DNA from: Gymnopilus junonius
Taxonomy: Eukaryota > Basidiomycota > Agaricomycetes > Agaricales > Galerinaceae
Assembly: GCA_015501075.1 (NCBI GenBank)
Contig: JADNYJ010000204.1
Span: 1-64,000, forward strand
Direction of reading: 5' to 3'
Length of the DNA stretch: 64,000 nt
Shown here piece after piece: positions 46,777 through 57,335 of the stretch (the first letter of the stretch is position 1; each line of letters begins with the position of its first letter). The notes under the pieces are model-generated. The model was not told the origin of the DNA, made no database searches, and worked only from the letters and a program-made list of their open reading frames with translations. The position numbers were made by a program, and so were the translations under genes.

Positions 46777-47790
46777 AGTGTTTGTAACGACAGGTCGGAG
46801 GAAATTTAAACGAATGTTGGGTATAGGTGAAGAGCTAATAAACGATGCAATGGAAAGAAAATGTGTAGACACCTGCTTATTTATGCAATCAAATTCCGCG
46901 TGCGCGTACCCGTGAAACCCGTAAGGTCACAAAATGTAACAATATTGTGTGGTTGTGTTTGTTCCTCAGGGCAGTGTTTTCACGACTTTTTTCGCGCGCT
47001 GTGTTCAATCTGCACATTGCCTCCGTCTCGCTGACACTCCAATACTCTGCCAAGAACGACCATTTAAAAATTCACTGAAACTGGATTTATAACGCTGAAG
47101 TAAACGCACCCAACTGAGGTCAGAGCTCGGAAGAATCGTACTTACTAGGTTACTTGCCTTACTATGTCAACGTTCTGAAATTAAAATAGCATTCAGTCCA
47201 AATCAAATTTCAAGTGGACCGGAAGTAGTGAGAGGATGAGCAATATGACAATATCATCGAACTCAAGGCCCCGACAGTCTCATTTCCATCACAGGAAAAT
47301 TGCCCTGGGTGTAGCGACAATTAGCAATCAACAATTGACGGACTCAGATCCTATTTTAATTCCTGAACAAAGGAGCGACGAAAGCTACTTGAGGCTGATG
47401 AACTAGCTAAAGGCGCTAGTTATTTACAGTTCAACGCGAGTCAGACCGACTCATAATACTGTTGCATTTCGTTCAATTCACCGGTCACGGGTCACAGGCC
47501 CTCCAAAATCGGCGAAATGTCACAGTTGTCCGCGGTCACAAGGCTGAGTGGCGAAACCATTTGATGGCCATAAATTTGGTCATTTTTGTGCTTAAAATCG
47601 CAAAAATCACCCCAGAACTGGTGGACTGCCACTCTGGCATTCTTAAATTACTAGAAATAAAAGTTGTGAGACTGTAATTAGTTAAACTAAGTATTTTGTG
47701 GCTTAGAGGTCAATGTCCGAGTCTTCATAACTGGGTTTGATATCATGCTACCAAAATTGGACAGATGATTGCTACGTAAGTAGTCGAAAA
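46777..47790. other. Intergenic region
   Basis: No gene. Near 47470-47540 GGTCAC words recur (GGTCACGGGTCACAGG), as they do near 47900-47970. These may be parts of one repeat family around the pol III-like element. Confidence 0.4.
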
Positions 47791-47794
47791 AGAA

Positions 47795-47885
47795 CACATC
47801 AGGTGAGAATCGAACCCACTGCCTAGAGCAGTCATTGAACTACTTTGACACATACTACCAGTCCACCACGACAACTCTGTAAGAC
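47795..47885 (-). repeat. tRNA-derived SINE-like sequence with pol III boxes
   Basis: On the minus strand TGGTGGACTGG matches the A-box consensus TRGYNNANNNG; 42 nt later GTTCGATTC matches the B-box GWTCRANNC, inside GTGGG-TTCGATT-CTCAC, which folds as a T-arm. The flanks do not form an acceptor stem, so it is not a functional tRNA. This is the structure of a tRNA-derived SINE head. Body and tail could not be delimited. Confidence 0.55.
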
Positions 47886-47889
47886 CGGT

Positions 47890-48429
47890 GAAATTTTAGG
47901 TAGGTCACAGGTCCCAAGCCCACCTGGTGAACCTGGCATTTCACCGGGCAGGTCACAGGTCACAGGGGGTGGTGAATTGAATGAAATGCAACAGTACTTA
48001 AGCACACTTATGCCGAGGGATTTACGAGGGCTTGGGCAGGCGCCGAGCATGCTGAGAGTCACGTGCTCATGACCTGCAATCGAGGGCGGACGCATCACGT
48101 TCGAGAGCCTGGGTGTCCTCCCACTGCTGGCACGGGACTTTTTTAGCTAGGGTAAAATCTAGGTGAAATAGTAGCTTACATGTTTAAGTTTTATGCATAT
48201 TTTACCCACCAGGAAAAGACAATTGAAATGAAATGCTTAAACTAGTCATAAATTATCCAAACAAAAAACATTGCATCATAATTTTATGGTCCGATTCACA
48301 TATCCTTTAATGGAAGTTTGGCGCAGTGAAGAACAATAGAGAAGTGTTGACTTTTGCCGAAATTTTCTGTCACATTAATTGTTCACATTTCTTATGGGTG
48401 AAATATTGGTAAAAGTTAATCATATAAGA
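47890..48429. other. Intergenic region left of the copia element
   Basis: No gene. GGTCACAGGTC words repeat at 47904-47970. AT-rich from 48150 onward. Confidence 0.35.
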
Positions 48430-48883
48430 AATACAATGGCTAGAAACAAAGCTCAGTTGATTGGGAAATCGACTGAGTATGGATTAGTTACCTAGAAACA
48501 AAGCTAAGTAACTAGTAAGTAAATAGACTAGTAAAAAGTAATAGAACGTATTCACCTCAGTTGATTGGGAAATCAACTGAGGTTGGAATAGCTCAGAATC
48601 TCATCTTAAGTACTACTAAATATCAGGAATCCGTTAGAGACTACAAGTAACCTAGTGTACTTATGCACCAGATTACAGGGAAACCGCAGTATATACAATG
48701 CATAAGACAATAAGAAAGCTAAGAATAATTGTAGGGGAACTTAGAGGCTCCACTATGATATACAATGCCAAGTAGTTTACAAGAGACGGCATATGGAGGT
48801 GGGATTACATACCGATTAGGCAAGAGTCGAGGCGCGTGCGGGCGCTGCGATGACATGCTCAGATTTGTTTGATAATTCTTACA
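48430..48883 (-). mobile_element. Putative 3' LTR of the copia element
   Basis: Immediately after the Gag-Pol stop (minus strand) a purine tract GAAGGGGAG is followed by TGTAAGAATT, the layout of a polypurine tract and the 5' end of a 3' LTR. The LTR's far end was not identified because the matching 5' LTR lies outside the window. Inside are two near-identical hairpins and a repeated TAGAAACAAAGCT word, compatible with LTR regulatory repeats. Left boundary is approximate. Confidence 0.45.
48452..48582. repeat. Two CTCAGTTGATT hairpins about 104 bp apart
   Basis: 48452-48477 and 48555-48582 each hold an inverted repeat, CTCAGTTGATT...AATCRACTGAG, with a loop of about 3-4 nt. The second is a perfect palindromic stem; the first has one mismatch. 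Both lie in the presumed LTR and could be protein-binding sites or transcript hairpins. Confidence 0.7.
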
Positions 48884-48890
48884 CTCCCCT

Positions 48891-49909
48891 TCAAACTAAT
48901 ACGAGTCTGAATTCGTTCACAAAGTGTTTGACCTTGGGTGAAGGGAGAGCCTTGGTGAGTGAATCCATGATCATCTCGTCAGTAGGACAATAGATAAGGC
49001 GAATAGATCCGTTTTCAATGATCCAACAGATAAAGTGAAAGCATACGTCAATGTGCTTCGTGCGCGGGTGATATTGGTGATCCTTTGTAAGGGCAATCGC
49101 CGATTGGTTGTCAGAGAAAAGAGTTGTAGTGTCGAGAGTGATGTCGAAAAGCTGTGAAATAAGGGAACGAAGCCAAAGGGCTTCCTTGGAAGCATGTGTA
49201 ACAGCAACATATTCACTTTCCATTGTCGAAAGCGAGATGATTTCCTGTCATTTAGCAGACCACGAGATAGCACCACCATTTAGCAAAAATGCGTACCCTG
49301 AAATAGCATGTCTGTCCTCAGCCATGTTGCCATCTGCATCGGCAAAACCAGTTAATGCCTTCCTTTGTCCTCCATAAGATAACCAGAGTTCCTTTGTTCC
49401 CTTTAGATAATGAAAAATCCATTTAATGGCCATCCAGTGAGCTTCACCCGGGTCCTTAGAAAATCGAGACACGGTTTGGACAGCGTAGGAGATATCAGGA
49501 CGTGTTCCCAGAGACGCGTACATCAGAGAACCCATGGCTTCATGGTATGGAATATTGCTCATGCGAGCAATTTCAAGTGTCGTCGAGGGGGACTGAGCAG
49601 ATGTGAGATGGATGGATGTTTCCATAGGCAAGGAAATGGGCTTGAGGTCATCAAATCCATAATGGCGAAGCATTGAGTCGATATATGAATGTTGAGAGAG
49701 ATAAATTAAGCATCCAGGGCAGTCATGGCAGATCTCTATTCCAAGAATCCAATGAAGCATTCCGAGATCCGAGATGCCGACATGCTTGGCGATCTCGATC
49801 TTGAAATCTAAAATTAGTTTCGTTGACATTGCAACAATCGTGCAATCATCAATGTGAACCAACACCACGATGAACGTCCCTCCCTCCCTCTTAAAGAATA
49901 CTGCTTCGT
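48891..49909 (-). pseudogene. Ty1/copia Pol, C-terminal part (RT end and RNase H)
   Basis: Continues the reverse transcriptase cut at 61096: AVFFKREGG, the catalytic block VHIDD (YVDD position), HVGISDLGMLHWILGIEI, then the connection and RNase H region with YHEAMGSLMYASLGTRPDI, YLKGTKELWLSYGG, GFADADGN, HAISGYAFLLNGGAISWSAK, QEIISLSTMESEYVA, HIDVCFHFI and the C-terminal LTKALPSPKVKHF. One in-frame TGA (49248-49250) replaces the Arg that is near-invariant in copia elements (SKRQ). Otherwise open for about 340 codons. Together with 61096-64000 it makes one split Gag-Pol. Confidence 0.95.
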
Positions 49910-49916
49910 CAACATA
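49910..49916 (+). repeat. Left target-site duplication CAACATA
   Basis: CAACATA here and at 61089-61095 flank the TIR element exactly. Removing the element and one copy restores an uninterrupted, in-frame reverse transcriptase reading (FKQCYVDEAVFF). Confidence 0.92.
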
Positions 49917-50372
49917 CAGCCATAGCTGTTATAATCATGTATGAATCCTGGGTAACTACCCAACTTAGGTGATACATCTATCCGGGCAACTGCCCACCTA
50001 TGGCTGTGCACTGCCTGGGTTATGTAAACAATGCCTGCCCATTGCACAGATTTAATGCCTGGGCATTGTTTGGGCTTTAGCTTGTCGTCGGGGCGCTGTT
50101 TGGGGCGCGGATAAATCTGGTGGGTTCTCCTCATTTTTCTGTACCTATACCAGGTGTTTGCGTGCCCCAGGGAGGGCGGGACGGGGTGGATGGCAGGGGA
50201 TGGGTTTGGATAAACCTGTATTATTTCGGGACAGCATCAATTCCGTGATGTCATAGATTTGATGTCCGTTCCGTTGCTGGTTCCGGGGTACTATTTTTAA
50301 TTCCTGGTATCTCCGAGCCGAATTTGCGTGCCAGGCACTTCGGACCAATTATCCCGTATCCGAAAACGGATT
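49917..50372 (+). repeat. Left terminal inverted repeat
   Basis: Begins CAGCCATAGCTGTTA and matches the reverse complement of 60634-61088. Outside the outer 26 bp the arms differ, by eye, by only 12 transitions. It contains short palindromes (GGGTAACTACCC, GGGCAACTGCCC, TGCCTGGGCA), plausible transposase binding sites. A 67-codon open frame inside occurs in both arms and is a passive consequence of the repeat. Confidence 0.95.
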
Positions 50373-50559
50373 GTACGGCTCAAAATGGGCGCCTGGAAAT
50401 AGGCGGCTGCAATAGTCATCCCCTGGTAGCCTTTGCTTCTTATTTTGCTAACATTTTAAGACATATTGGCAATTAATAGCCTTGTATGAATCGAATGTCA
50501 CCAATTTGACCCCCGGAAGAGCACTGAGAGGGATCCATGCGAGTGCAGGCAGCTGGACG

Positions 50560-50880
50560 ACGCTGGAAACCAGCGTGGGTGTAAGTGTTATTAATAGACT
50601 TCCAATCAAATTCTTAGCTTTTCACTTGCCCTCCTTCTCAATTAGCTTGCCCGTTAAAATGTAAGGATATATTCTTAATCTAGAGTTCAATACAAACCTA
50701 GTGATACCAAATTTAAGTAGGATGGAGCAAAGGAAAGGATGCGTAACAATAAAAGTATTTGTACAGTGCTCCGGACCAGCACGGATGTGAGCGTTATAAA
50801 TAGAATTCTTGTGAAAGAGTAGCTTTTCGCTTTCCAGCCCACTCAATTTGGTCTTCCCTCCAATTTAAACGACATATATG
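50560..50880 (+). repeat. Diverged tandem pair next to the left TIR
   Basis: A segment starting near 50570 (CAGCGTGGGTGTAAGTGTTA) recurs about 206 bp later (CAGCACGGATGTGAGCGTTA), followed in both by TAGCTTTTC-CTT and CTCAATT words. Probably subterminal structure of the element. Between here and 52138 no gene was recognised. Confidence 0.6.
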
Positions 50881-52138
50881 AATTCTAGAAGAAAATCCGA
50901 ATCCATTGACACCCAATTTGTGTATTATAGAGCTGTGTGAATCATACAAAAGCTTGGGCAATTTGCCGGTGAACTTGCAGTTGCTTCAGGTGGCTTTGCC
51001 CACATTGGCTGATGCAGTTCCTCATAACTCCATTATACTTAATACCGTCCAATATTTAAGAACAATATTTTATTTTATTTACTATCCAAGGGAACATGGT
51101 ACATGGGATAACGAGGGCAGCAGGCAGGTAGTGGCACCACAAGACGGAACCAGCCCACATTGTCGCGGCGAGGGTACGTGAGTGAGCCCCAGTTGGCAGA
51201 GCCTGAGCTCAGGAGTGGTGGTGGGCGAGCATGGATAGTGGAGGTACAGGCGGCAGCTTAGGTGTAGGTCGACAGGAGAGAAAAAAAGAGACTGCAACTG
51301 CAATGACGATAGTCGTCATGGGTGCATAAAGGAACATACCTATTGGGACTCCCAGTCACTTGGTCCCCTCTGCTCCTTCCTGAGGGAGGCGGGGTGAGGC
51401 AGCGGCGGCTACACGCCTACTACTGACATGCGACAGGTGACCTGGATCGCGTGTGTCCATTTACAGGCCTGTAGGTTGGGTAAAAGACATCAGCTTTGAA
51501 GTCAAATAAGTTATAAAGTGTTTACTTACCCTTTAACAGGGTCTGGAAGGCTTGAGGTGGTTGGCGAGGCAGAGGCGAGGTGGGAGTGATGGTAGGAGAC
51601 CAGATCAACGATGGTTGAAGACGTTGACCTCAACTTCGGACTTTCCCGTGCATCACCTGGGCTCGGGCAAGCCGTCCCGTTGTACCTGCCTTCTGTTGTG
51701 CATTCTCAAGACATCTCGGAATGCGATTAAATGGAGGATGAAATTTTTTTTTATTAACCCAGTGATATAAATTTCACGAGGAGTATCGCAGAGGAGAGGT
51801 GCAAAAGGTAGCAAAGATATCTGAGGGCGTATTTCGTGGTGGGATCGTTGTTCCCATGACTGTCTAAAATTAGATTCACACTCTGTATTCCCCCTCCTCC
51901 TCCACATTATCCGTCCCCTGCAAAATAAAGTAGATAGACATGTTCTCCTCGTTTTTCTTAATCTAATGATGTAAATATTGTCCCAAGAAACCAATGAGAA
52001 AGGGCCAAAAAATCGAATTCTTCCGGAACTCATGCCATATTTAGAAAGAAGTAGGACTTAGAAGTTATTCCCATCCTTTGTGCACTTACTCTCGACAAAT
52101 TGACTTGAAATTAGAGCATAATATATATGACGCAGTGA

Positions 52139-53330
52139 TCAACTGTCCTCCTGTTCCAAAATATCGTCTTCCCAATCATAGTCATGACCTCCTTCCAACT
52201 CCTCATCATCACTGTCATCATTGTCATCATTGTCACCCGTATCCGTCTGATTATGAGAGGCAGGCCCACTGTCCGAACTGTCGCTTGCTTGAATATCATT
52301 TGCATCCTTTTCAGACTCTTCCAACAGGGCCTTCCAAAGATTGCGGAAGTGAGCAGCGAGCTGTGTTTGAAGACTGGATTGTCCGAGGGCAAAAGCCTGT
52401 GCACCTTCTGCCATATCCTTCTCCAATGCAGTGTGCATGTTTCGTCGGTCCTGCCACCAATGTGACTTCCATTCCAGAAAAGCGAGAACCCGGCGCATCT
52501 CCTCCTTGAGGAGCATGACTTCCTCAGCAGCTCTGGCAGCCCTAGCCCGACTCTTTGCCCACTCAACTCGCAACACATCATCCTTATCATCCTCGCCGTC
52601 ACTCAAAGGAGTCGTCAGCCATATCCACGACAGGGTCCACCTTGTTTCGCCAGTCCCGTCACGCTGTGTGCGCACTTCGTTGAATAGCTCGAACTCCTCA
52701 TCATCGAGTCCTGGAGGCGCTGGAGCATGACCATCCTCCAAGGTTCCTGGACGACTTGCTTTTGGGCGGAGATGGTTGGGATCTTGATATCCTCGAATGT
52801 CTCCATCATTGAGAATACGGAACATCTCCTCCCATTTTCCCGGTCCTGTCAATATCAACTTTGCCGCACGGGTGGCTCGATACCGATCTGCAGTGTTGCG
52901 GGCCTTCAGGTCATGCCTAAAGAGGAAAGAATTTAGAAAAGAATATAACATCGAAATAATGGATCGATTGATGCACTGAGACCTTGCTGATTTTCTTCTT
53001 GCTCTGGTTTTCTGTTGCTGCTGCTGCTGGGCTTGACAACTCATCCATGATGTCTGCCTCTAAGGTTTGGTCATACAAGTCTCCACTAGTGTCCAGTGCG
53101 AATTCGGTGCTGTCAGGTGTTGGCCAAAATGTCGCCTGCATCCAAGAATCTGTCCCAAGGACCCGTTCCATTACACGAGGTTGTACAGATATGTGCATGT
53201 CGTTTCCTTTCCGATGGAAACTTCCTTCTCTGGCGTGTATAAAATCTTCAGTTTTGTCATCTTCGAGACCAACCCAGTCACTGAGGAATCCGCGCCCGCA
53301 GATACGCTGTCGTTTTGGAGCTCTGTTCAT
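52139..53330 (-). pseudogene. KDZ transposase, internally deleted
   Basis: N-terminus (53330 to 52983): MNRAPKRQRICGRG ... TENQSKKKISK, about 116 residues, like the start of basidiomycete KDZ transposases. C-terminus (52915 to 52139): DLKARNTADRYRATRAAKLI, GKWEEMFRILNDGDIRGY, RDGTGETRWTLSWIWL, VEWAKSRARAARAAEEVMLL, EEMRRVLAFLEWKSHWW and an acidic tail. The long middle, with the CxC zinc motifs and the catalytic RNase H-like core, is missing (several hundred residues by family length). A GT-AG intron (52917-52982, 66 nt) can be drawn at the junction but leaves the two parts one frame apart, so even the fused product is out of frame. Confidence 0.88.
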
Positions 53331-53550
53331 GACATAGATAGTGCGGGCGAAAGGGATCAAGGAGAATAGCTTTATTAATGTAAAGTCAAGATTGTTGATG
53401 CCCAGAAAGTGTGAGAACTTCTCTTCTGCTTACTCAACCTATTTCTTTCTGCTTTTGCTAAGGTCTAACGCGTCTTCTAGGCATGACCCAGTGAGTATGC
53501 ATTTTGTCTATTATCTTTCTTACTTCTATTTAGTCAATATCACTTTCCAG

Positions 53551-53645
53551 GTTCACATGGAGGACCGTCATGCTCCAGGACCCAAAGCCAGACTTCAAAC
53601 ACGGCTTGCTGCTCACTTCCGGAATCTGTGTGCACTCAAGAGTCA
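53551..53645 (+). pseudogene. Short inverted scrap of KDZ 3' coding sequence
   Basis: EDRHAPGPKA and RLQTRLAAHFRNL are read on the plus strand. The minus-strand transposase has EDGHAPAPPG and SLQTQLAAHFRNLW about 120 codons apart. So a copy of these two pieces, already joined by deletion, lies inverted upstream of the transposase start. The rest of 53331-54256 holds no gene; CAAGTAGCATTT and TCTCGT words repeat at 53643 and 53949. Confidence 0.7.
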
Positions 53646-54256
53646 AGTAGCATTTCCAGCAGTCTCGTAGATGGTAGCATCATGTCATAATTCACTAAGT
53701 ATTTTCATCGGCTTAGTTCCATTGCTTTAGTGAGAATAAATGTTGATGTTCGAATGATATGTTGCTGGATTTGGCATGCGTGGCGTTTTCGGGACAGACA
53801 TGGAGAAGTCCCAGTTGAATTATTGACCAAGGACATAGGAAACCCCTCAATAAAAACTAGGATCACTATTATATGGAGTTCATGAGGCTGTATTTAAAAT
53901 TCTAAGGGGAGAGTTGAACACTGTCGAAAGATAATCCCGAAACAAAGTTCAAGTAGCATTTTCGACAATCTCGTGCCTCCGACCAGTGTGCACATTTACT
54001 GTACTTTAAAGAAGAAATATGTTTGCACTTTCGAAGACAAAATTTACTACAGATTTTGATCTTATATCATTTATTCAATACCAGGCTTGAATGAATAACC
54101 ACTTATCGACTTTCATTCCAACCTTTTCGCAATTGAAAAATTTGAAGGCACTGTGACCTTACGAATCTAAGTTTAGATTCAGTCGCCACTCCTTCCTTTT
54201 GGGACACTTCTAACTCATCCTTGAACTATCACTACCCTTCGTTTGCCACGTCCAGG

Positions 54257-54805
54257 ATGCCCTCCACACGAGGATGCCCAAACACTTCAACGGCCGAGGA
54301 ACGACGATGCACTCAAAAGCATGAATATTACCAGCAGTATGTATGCCTACATCCCCTCTCTTCTTCGTCTTATTCTCCATTGACTGAACAGGAACATCTT
54401 TGACGAGAGAGAGAAGGCTCGCCAACGAGCTGAGCAGTCATGGTCAGTGCTACATCTCTGTTTACTGGCCTCTAATTGACACGTCTCCTCTTTTGAGCCA
54501 GCAAGAAGAATGTATTCACATCGGATGAGGAGGCCCAGCAGCTGCGCAAAGAGCATCGACAAGAAGTTGATGCTCGCTATAGAGAAGCGCACCGCGATTT
54601 GCTCAAACTTAAAGCTATCCAGTATCGGTAAGTTCGGGTCTATATCCAATAGCTTATTTGAATTCATTTTCTTTCTTCGTCATGTAGCCAGACAAAGAAA
54701 CGTCATAAGAAAGTTGCGGAGGACGAAGCTGAATATCAAAGGCTAATGTCCATGGATTTCGATGTTACCCTGGGTGGTTTCAATGTTGATGGAACAATGT
54801 CTTGA
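54257..54805 (+). CDS. Small basic coiled-coil protein (transposon cargo 1)
   Basis: Four exons, 54257-54336, 54392-54442, 54502-54627 and 54688-54805, give 124 aa with all frames consistent. It starts MPSTRGCPN, is rich in Arg/Lys/Glu/Gln (KARQRAEQS, EEAQQLRKEHRQEVDARYRE, QTKKRHKKVAEDEAE) and ends VTLGGFNVDGTMS. A helix/coiled coil is likely; no known domain recognised. It lies inside the TIR element between the deleted KDZ gene and cargo gene 2 (convergent with the latter). No lesions, unlike its neighbours. Confidence 0.7.
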
Positions 54806-55120
54806 TTTAGGATAGTGTAGCTCACGAAACAGAGTCAGGATCATTATCAATATATTGCACGGCATAAGGAGTAATGACAGTCGGAGGTATCTAACAAATG
54901 AGCGGTACTAGCAATGAAGGACCTGAGTAAAGACAGTGTGATAAGGACAGCATAACAGTACGCAAAATCTATACGGAGCATAGGTAGTAGCATATAAATG
55001 GATAGTAGGCATAGGGTAGGTAAATGAGATTCTGGTAAACGAGACTCCGGAAGAGCGGGTAGATAAACGAGATTCTGGAAGAGTTTCAAAGGAGTAAGAG
55101 CCTTACTTGCGTGTAGGGGT

Positions 55121-56603
55121 TCAGTTGCGAGAGGGCTGCTTGCGAGTTTTGTGAGTGGTAACAGGAGATTTGGCAGAGGAGGGGAAGCTGAGGATGTCCA
55201 CTTGGTCGAGTTCAGCATGACTAAATTCTGTGATTCCCAACCATTCAGTTTCGGAGTCATCATCGAGTGAGTTGATGGTGAGCTGACCTGCCTGTGCCTG
55301 CGACTGAGTTCCGGGAGTTGCAGAGGTAGATAGTGCAGGCGAAGAGCGGGATGGGCCAGCGAAAAGACCAGTCGATGTTTCAACCAAAGTCGAAACAGGA
55401 GTGGATTTGAAAGCCTGTTGGATGATTTCTTGTTGGCGCTTTTTTTTGATGGATGGATCTTTGCTAACCATGTTCAAAGATGGCTGGTCCTGAGTGGGTT
55501 CTTCGTCCGAAGGCCGGTCCACGCGCTTCTTCGAGCCTGTAACTGGAACCGACCTTGGCGGGGCACTTGGGAAGGGATAAGGCATAGTGAGCGCCGAAGG
55601 TGCTCGAGGTGCAGAATGAACTGTGAATGGGGATGGAGCAAGGGTGGCAGGGTTCCCTGAATAAGATGTTGCAGAACGAGCTGACCACTCATTGGCATGA
55701 GCCTTAGGATACGAGGGGATATGCTGAAGGCATGTATCATCCTCCCTGTCTATTACAACTGCCTTAGCTTTACCTTTCGTAACCACGTCCTCGTCATCAC
55801 TTTCGTACATGTCGGATGGAGATGCCTTTGGTTCAGAGGAAGAAATGGAAACTGCGGCTGGACTAGTAGGGGTGGGAGTGCGTAGAGCTGGATCAATGGC
55901 AGAATTATCGGTTTGGCAGTTACGCATCACGGCCAGAAAGAGTTGTGACAATTGCATCTTTTGAATGATCTTTTGGACTAACCCTTCATGGAGCAGGAGT
56001 CGGAGCTGTAGAGGGGACCATGATCGCGCTTTCCAGGGAGGCGCCAGGCAAAAGAGAGGGCAAAGAGGTGTGCAACACGGAAGCAATTTACAGATCTGGT
56101 GTTGTAGAGAGCCCTGGTAAATTCCATATGCTTCAAGGTAGTTATTCGTAAGGATATGCCAACACTCGGACTGCGTCGTGAGCATGTCCAAGAATAGCCT
56201 AATAATTTGGTTAATGGTTGTGTGAAGAGAAATTTTTGACTTGCTTTATGTCATGAATAATGCCGACAGGTTGACCAACGATAACCACTGCGAAAAAAGC
56301 AGGGGCAGCAATACCAGGGTCCACAAGCATACTGGGATGAGGTGCGGCCTCGGATGAATAATTACGAATATGTGTTGCATGGGTACCCAAGCGATGTGGA
56401 TCTGGAATTCAGAAATAAATTTAGTCTATATTTTGGGTAAGAACTCAAAATGCACCAGCAGGACCAGTGTCTCCCGGAGCTGCAGCAAGCTGAGAAGAGG
56501 CAAGAGGTTCAGCAGTAGGGACTGGAGTGGCAGGGTCTGCAAGAACGGCAGGAGGAGCGCTGGCAAAGCGAGTAGTTGAGTTCTTAGGTGATGCGAGTTG
56601 CAT
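55121..56603 (-). CDS. Ser/Pro-rich protein of unknown function (transposon cargo 2)
   Basis: Exons 56456-56603, 56245-56401 and 55121-56198 give 460 aa. The second intron (56199-56244, 46 nt) starts with GC (GCAAGT), the one non-canonical donor accepted by fungi, and the frame closes only with it. N-terminus Ala/Pro/Ser-rich; then hydrophobic GIAAPAFFAVVIVGQPVGII; LTTQSECWHILTNNYLEAYG; LVQKIIQKMQLSQLFLAVMR; then a long Ser/Pro-rich, partly acidic region and a basic end (THKTRKQPSRN). No family recognised. Divergent from cargo gene 3, with 732 bp between the starts. No stops. Confidence 0.65.
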
Positions 56604-57335
56604 GTTTGACTGGTTTTTCTTCCAGATGAAATGGCTGGCTTTTATGCATTGAAAAATACGATTTTCGAGGACTTTCGACCGAAGCAATTTCCATACTCAG
56701 TTGACCCTTCGAATATTAGGGCTGGGAGAAGTTTCATCATGACATTTCTTTGGCGAAGGAAGACCACCTCCATCAGAACAAACTCAGATTAAATCTTCAG
56801 CAAAAAGGAGAAAATTTACCAGCCCAATGCCTTCTGCAGTCCTGGTTCGTGTTGGGTGGCTGGGGCATCCCGATTACTTCGTATATCTCTCGAACGGGGA
56901 AACAGGGTCCCTTGGGGTCGGTTACTGAATAACTTTGCAGAAAAATAATCATGGAATACATGTCGAAATGATGAGAACGGTGTGACGGGGTCCCCCTGCG
57001 GTCAGTTGCTGAATAACTTTGCAGAAAAACAACCATCGTAAGGTGCTACTTTCATTCATCCTGATCAAAGACAAAAGACTTACAGAGCTGGCTTCCGTCG
57101 ACTAGGACAGCGTCGTGGCTTGTCAGGAGGCGCAAGATACTCCTCCACTTCTTGACTTTATTCGGGACATACGGTCAGTATGTTGGATGATAGGATGCAC
57201 ACAGTGAACTCACCAATTCTTTAGCCATTTCGAATCCACAGGATATCCTACCTTATCCAAAGCTACAAGTATTCCTACACTTAATTGAGTTCACCTTGAG
57301 ATTCAGGTCAGTATTGCCAGCAATATCATTTATGA
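56604..57335. promoter_or_regulatory. Divergent promoter region with a tandem repeat
   Basis: Separates head-to-head cargo genes 2 and 3. Two copies of an 86-bp-spaced repeat lie at about 56893-56953 and 56979-57037, both ending CTGAATAACTTTGCAGAAAA. Repeats in the centre of a two-way promoter are candidates for shared control, but this is inference. Confidence 0.45.

Noticed and set aside
47795..47885. Functional tRNA gene
   Set aside because: A and B boxes and a T-arm are present, but the acceptor stem does not pair and no anticodon arm could be drawn.
47460..47980. CRISPR-like or regularly spaced repeat array of GGTCACAGG words
   Set aside because: Spacing is irregular, copies are few, and the genome is eukaryotic.
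50145..50348. 67-codon frame repeated at 60658-60861, apparently conserved protein
   Set aside because: It lies wholly inside the two TIR arms, so the conservation follows from the inverted repeat; no start context or domain.
54847..55383. 178-codon minus-strand frame
   Set aside because: Overlaps the 3' end of cargo gene 2 in another frame, with Leu/Pro/Ser composition typical of a shadow frame.
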